A stretch of DNA of 64,000 nt, taken from an uncultured Clostridia bacterium (GTDB lineage Bacteria; Bacillota; Clostridia; Christensenellales; Pumilibacteraceae). How positions within the stretch are numbered: position 1 is the first letter of the stretch; each line of letters begins with the position of its first letter. A program made the translations under genes and the position numbers. Shown one piece after another: positions 63,756-64,000 of this stretch. Location of the stretch: positions 1 through 64,000 of the forward strand of contig CANQFK010000002.1 in the NCBI GenBank assembly GCA_947598585.1, given 5' to 3'. Under the pieces are notes generated by a model that did not search any database, was not told the origin of the DNA, and saw only the letters and a program-made list of their open reading frames with translations.

Positions 63756-64000
63756 ATGAAAGTGGTCGAACTGACAAAAAATGCCGTAACGCCCGTTCTT
63801 GCCGACATGGGCTACGAACTTGTGGACGTCGAATATGCAAAGCAATACGGGCAAATGACTCTTACCGTGTATATCTATAAGCCGGGCGGAGTCGATCTCG
63901 ACGATTGCGAAAAGGTGAGCCGCGCGCTCGATCCCGTCATGGACGAACTCGATCCCACGGGCAATGAGCCGTACTCGTTCAACGTTTCGTCGCCCGGGCT
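63756..64000 (+). CDS. rimP: Ribosome maturation factor RimP (partial)
   Basis: The first 81 codons run off the right edge. VTPVLADMGYELVDVEYAKQ, LTVYIYKPGGVDLDDCEKVSRALDPVMDELDP and YSFNVSSPG are the RimP N-terminal domain. RimP helps assemble the 30S subunit and usually heads the nusA-infB operon. No clear Shine-Dalgarno sequence lies before the ATG at 63756; an earlier ATG at 63745 meets a stop at once. Confidence 0.92.
   Translation, partial: MKVVELTKNAVTPVLADMGYELVDVEYAKQYGQMTLTVYIYKPGGVDLDDCEKVSRALDPVMDELDPTGNEPYSFNVSSPG

Overview
The window looks like a chromosome segment of an uncultured low-GC-lineage Gram-positive bacterium (Bacillota, class Clostridia; the exact family cannot be read from the sequence). 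The case rests on Firmicutes-type gene order (rpsB-tsf-pyrH-frr-uppS-cdsA-dxr-rseP-ispG-polC-rimP; ppx-maf-mreB; ruvX-DUF1292; murB-PHP-whiA), an FMN riboswitch in front of RibU, a PdaB-like deacetylase, single-chain glycyl-tRNA synthetase, and very regular TTGACA-17-TATAAT promoters with strong AGGAGG ribosome sites. I see no prophage, insertion sequence or CRISPR array. Most of the window is housekeeping DNA with scattered accessory genes.

Layout. 1-1340: a repeated palindromic block, tRNA-Leu(CAG), and an amidohydrolase with a duplicated tail. 1456-5112: purA, an ABC-2 exporter, a zinc-ribbon membrane protein. 5288-13007: rpoB-rpoC and a 52-codon gene. 13142-16679: glyQS, a small Cys-rich protein behind a possible pseudoknot leader, an ECF S component with coaX. 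16856-21799: a giant surface protein and an RnlA-like HEPN ribonuclease with no visible antitoxin. 22019-29928: murB-PHP-whiA-dnaE-pfkA and a YwaF-like protein. 29954-34466: tRNA-Arg(CCT) and an accessory patch (Fic, SGNH-like/PQ-loop pair with divergent LysR, MmcQ-EVE, Xre). 34625-40254: FMN riboswitch and a tight seven-gene operon starting with an in-frame RibU-TsaE fusion, then yhbY, tsaB, rimI, a hydrolase, a membrane Mur ligase and an SDR. 40266-49357: surface proteins, a split TSUP pair, a lipoprotein, PdaB-like deacetylase, a two-OB SSB-like protein. 49497-53820: ppx-maf-mreB-like and ruvX-DUF1292. 53801-64000: the ribosome/isoprenoid/envelope operon, ending in a polC gene cut down to its exonuclease, and rimP.

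The strongest second-look items are: (1) RibU fused to the t6A ATPase TsaE under FMN riboswitch control, with an internal promoter that could make free TsaE; (2) a 514-residue PolC remnant that keeps the N-terminal, OB and DEDDh exonuclease domains but no polymerase, at the normal polC site; (3) an RnlA-like toxin with a long disordered linker, no RnlB next to it and an apparently leaderless mRNA; (4) promoters placed so close to start codons that leaderless translation is likely at several genes; (5) an H-type pseudoknot candidate before a Cys-rich small protein; (6) a perfect 15-bp repeat array that gives a DUF1292 protein a Cys/Asp tail.
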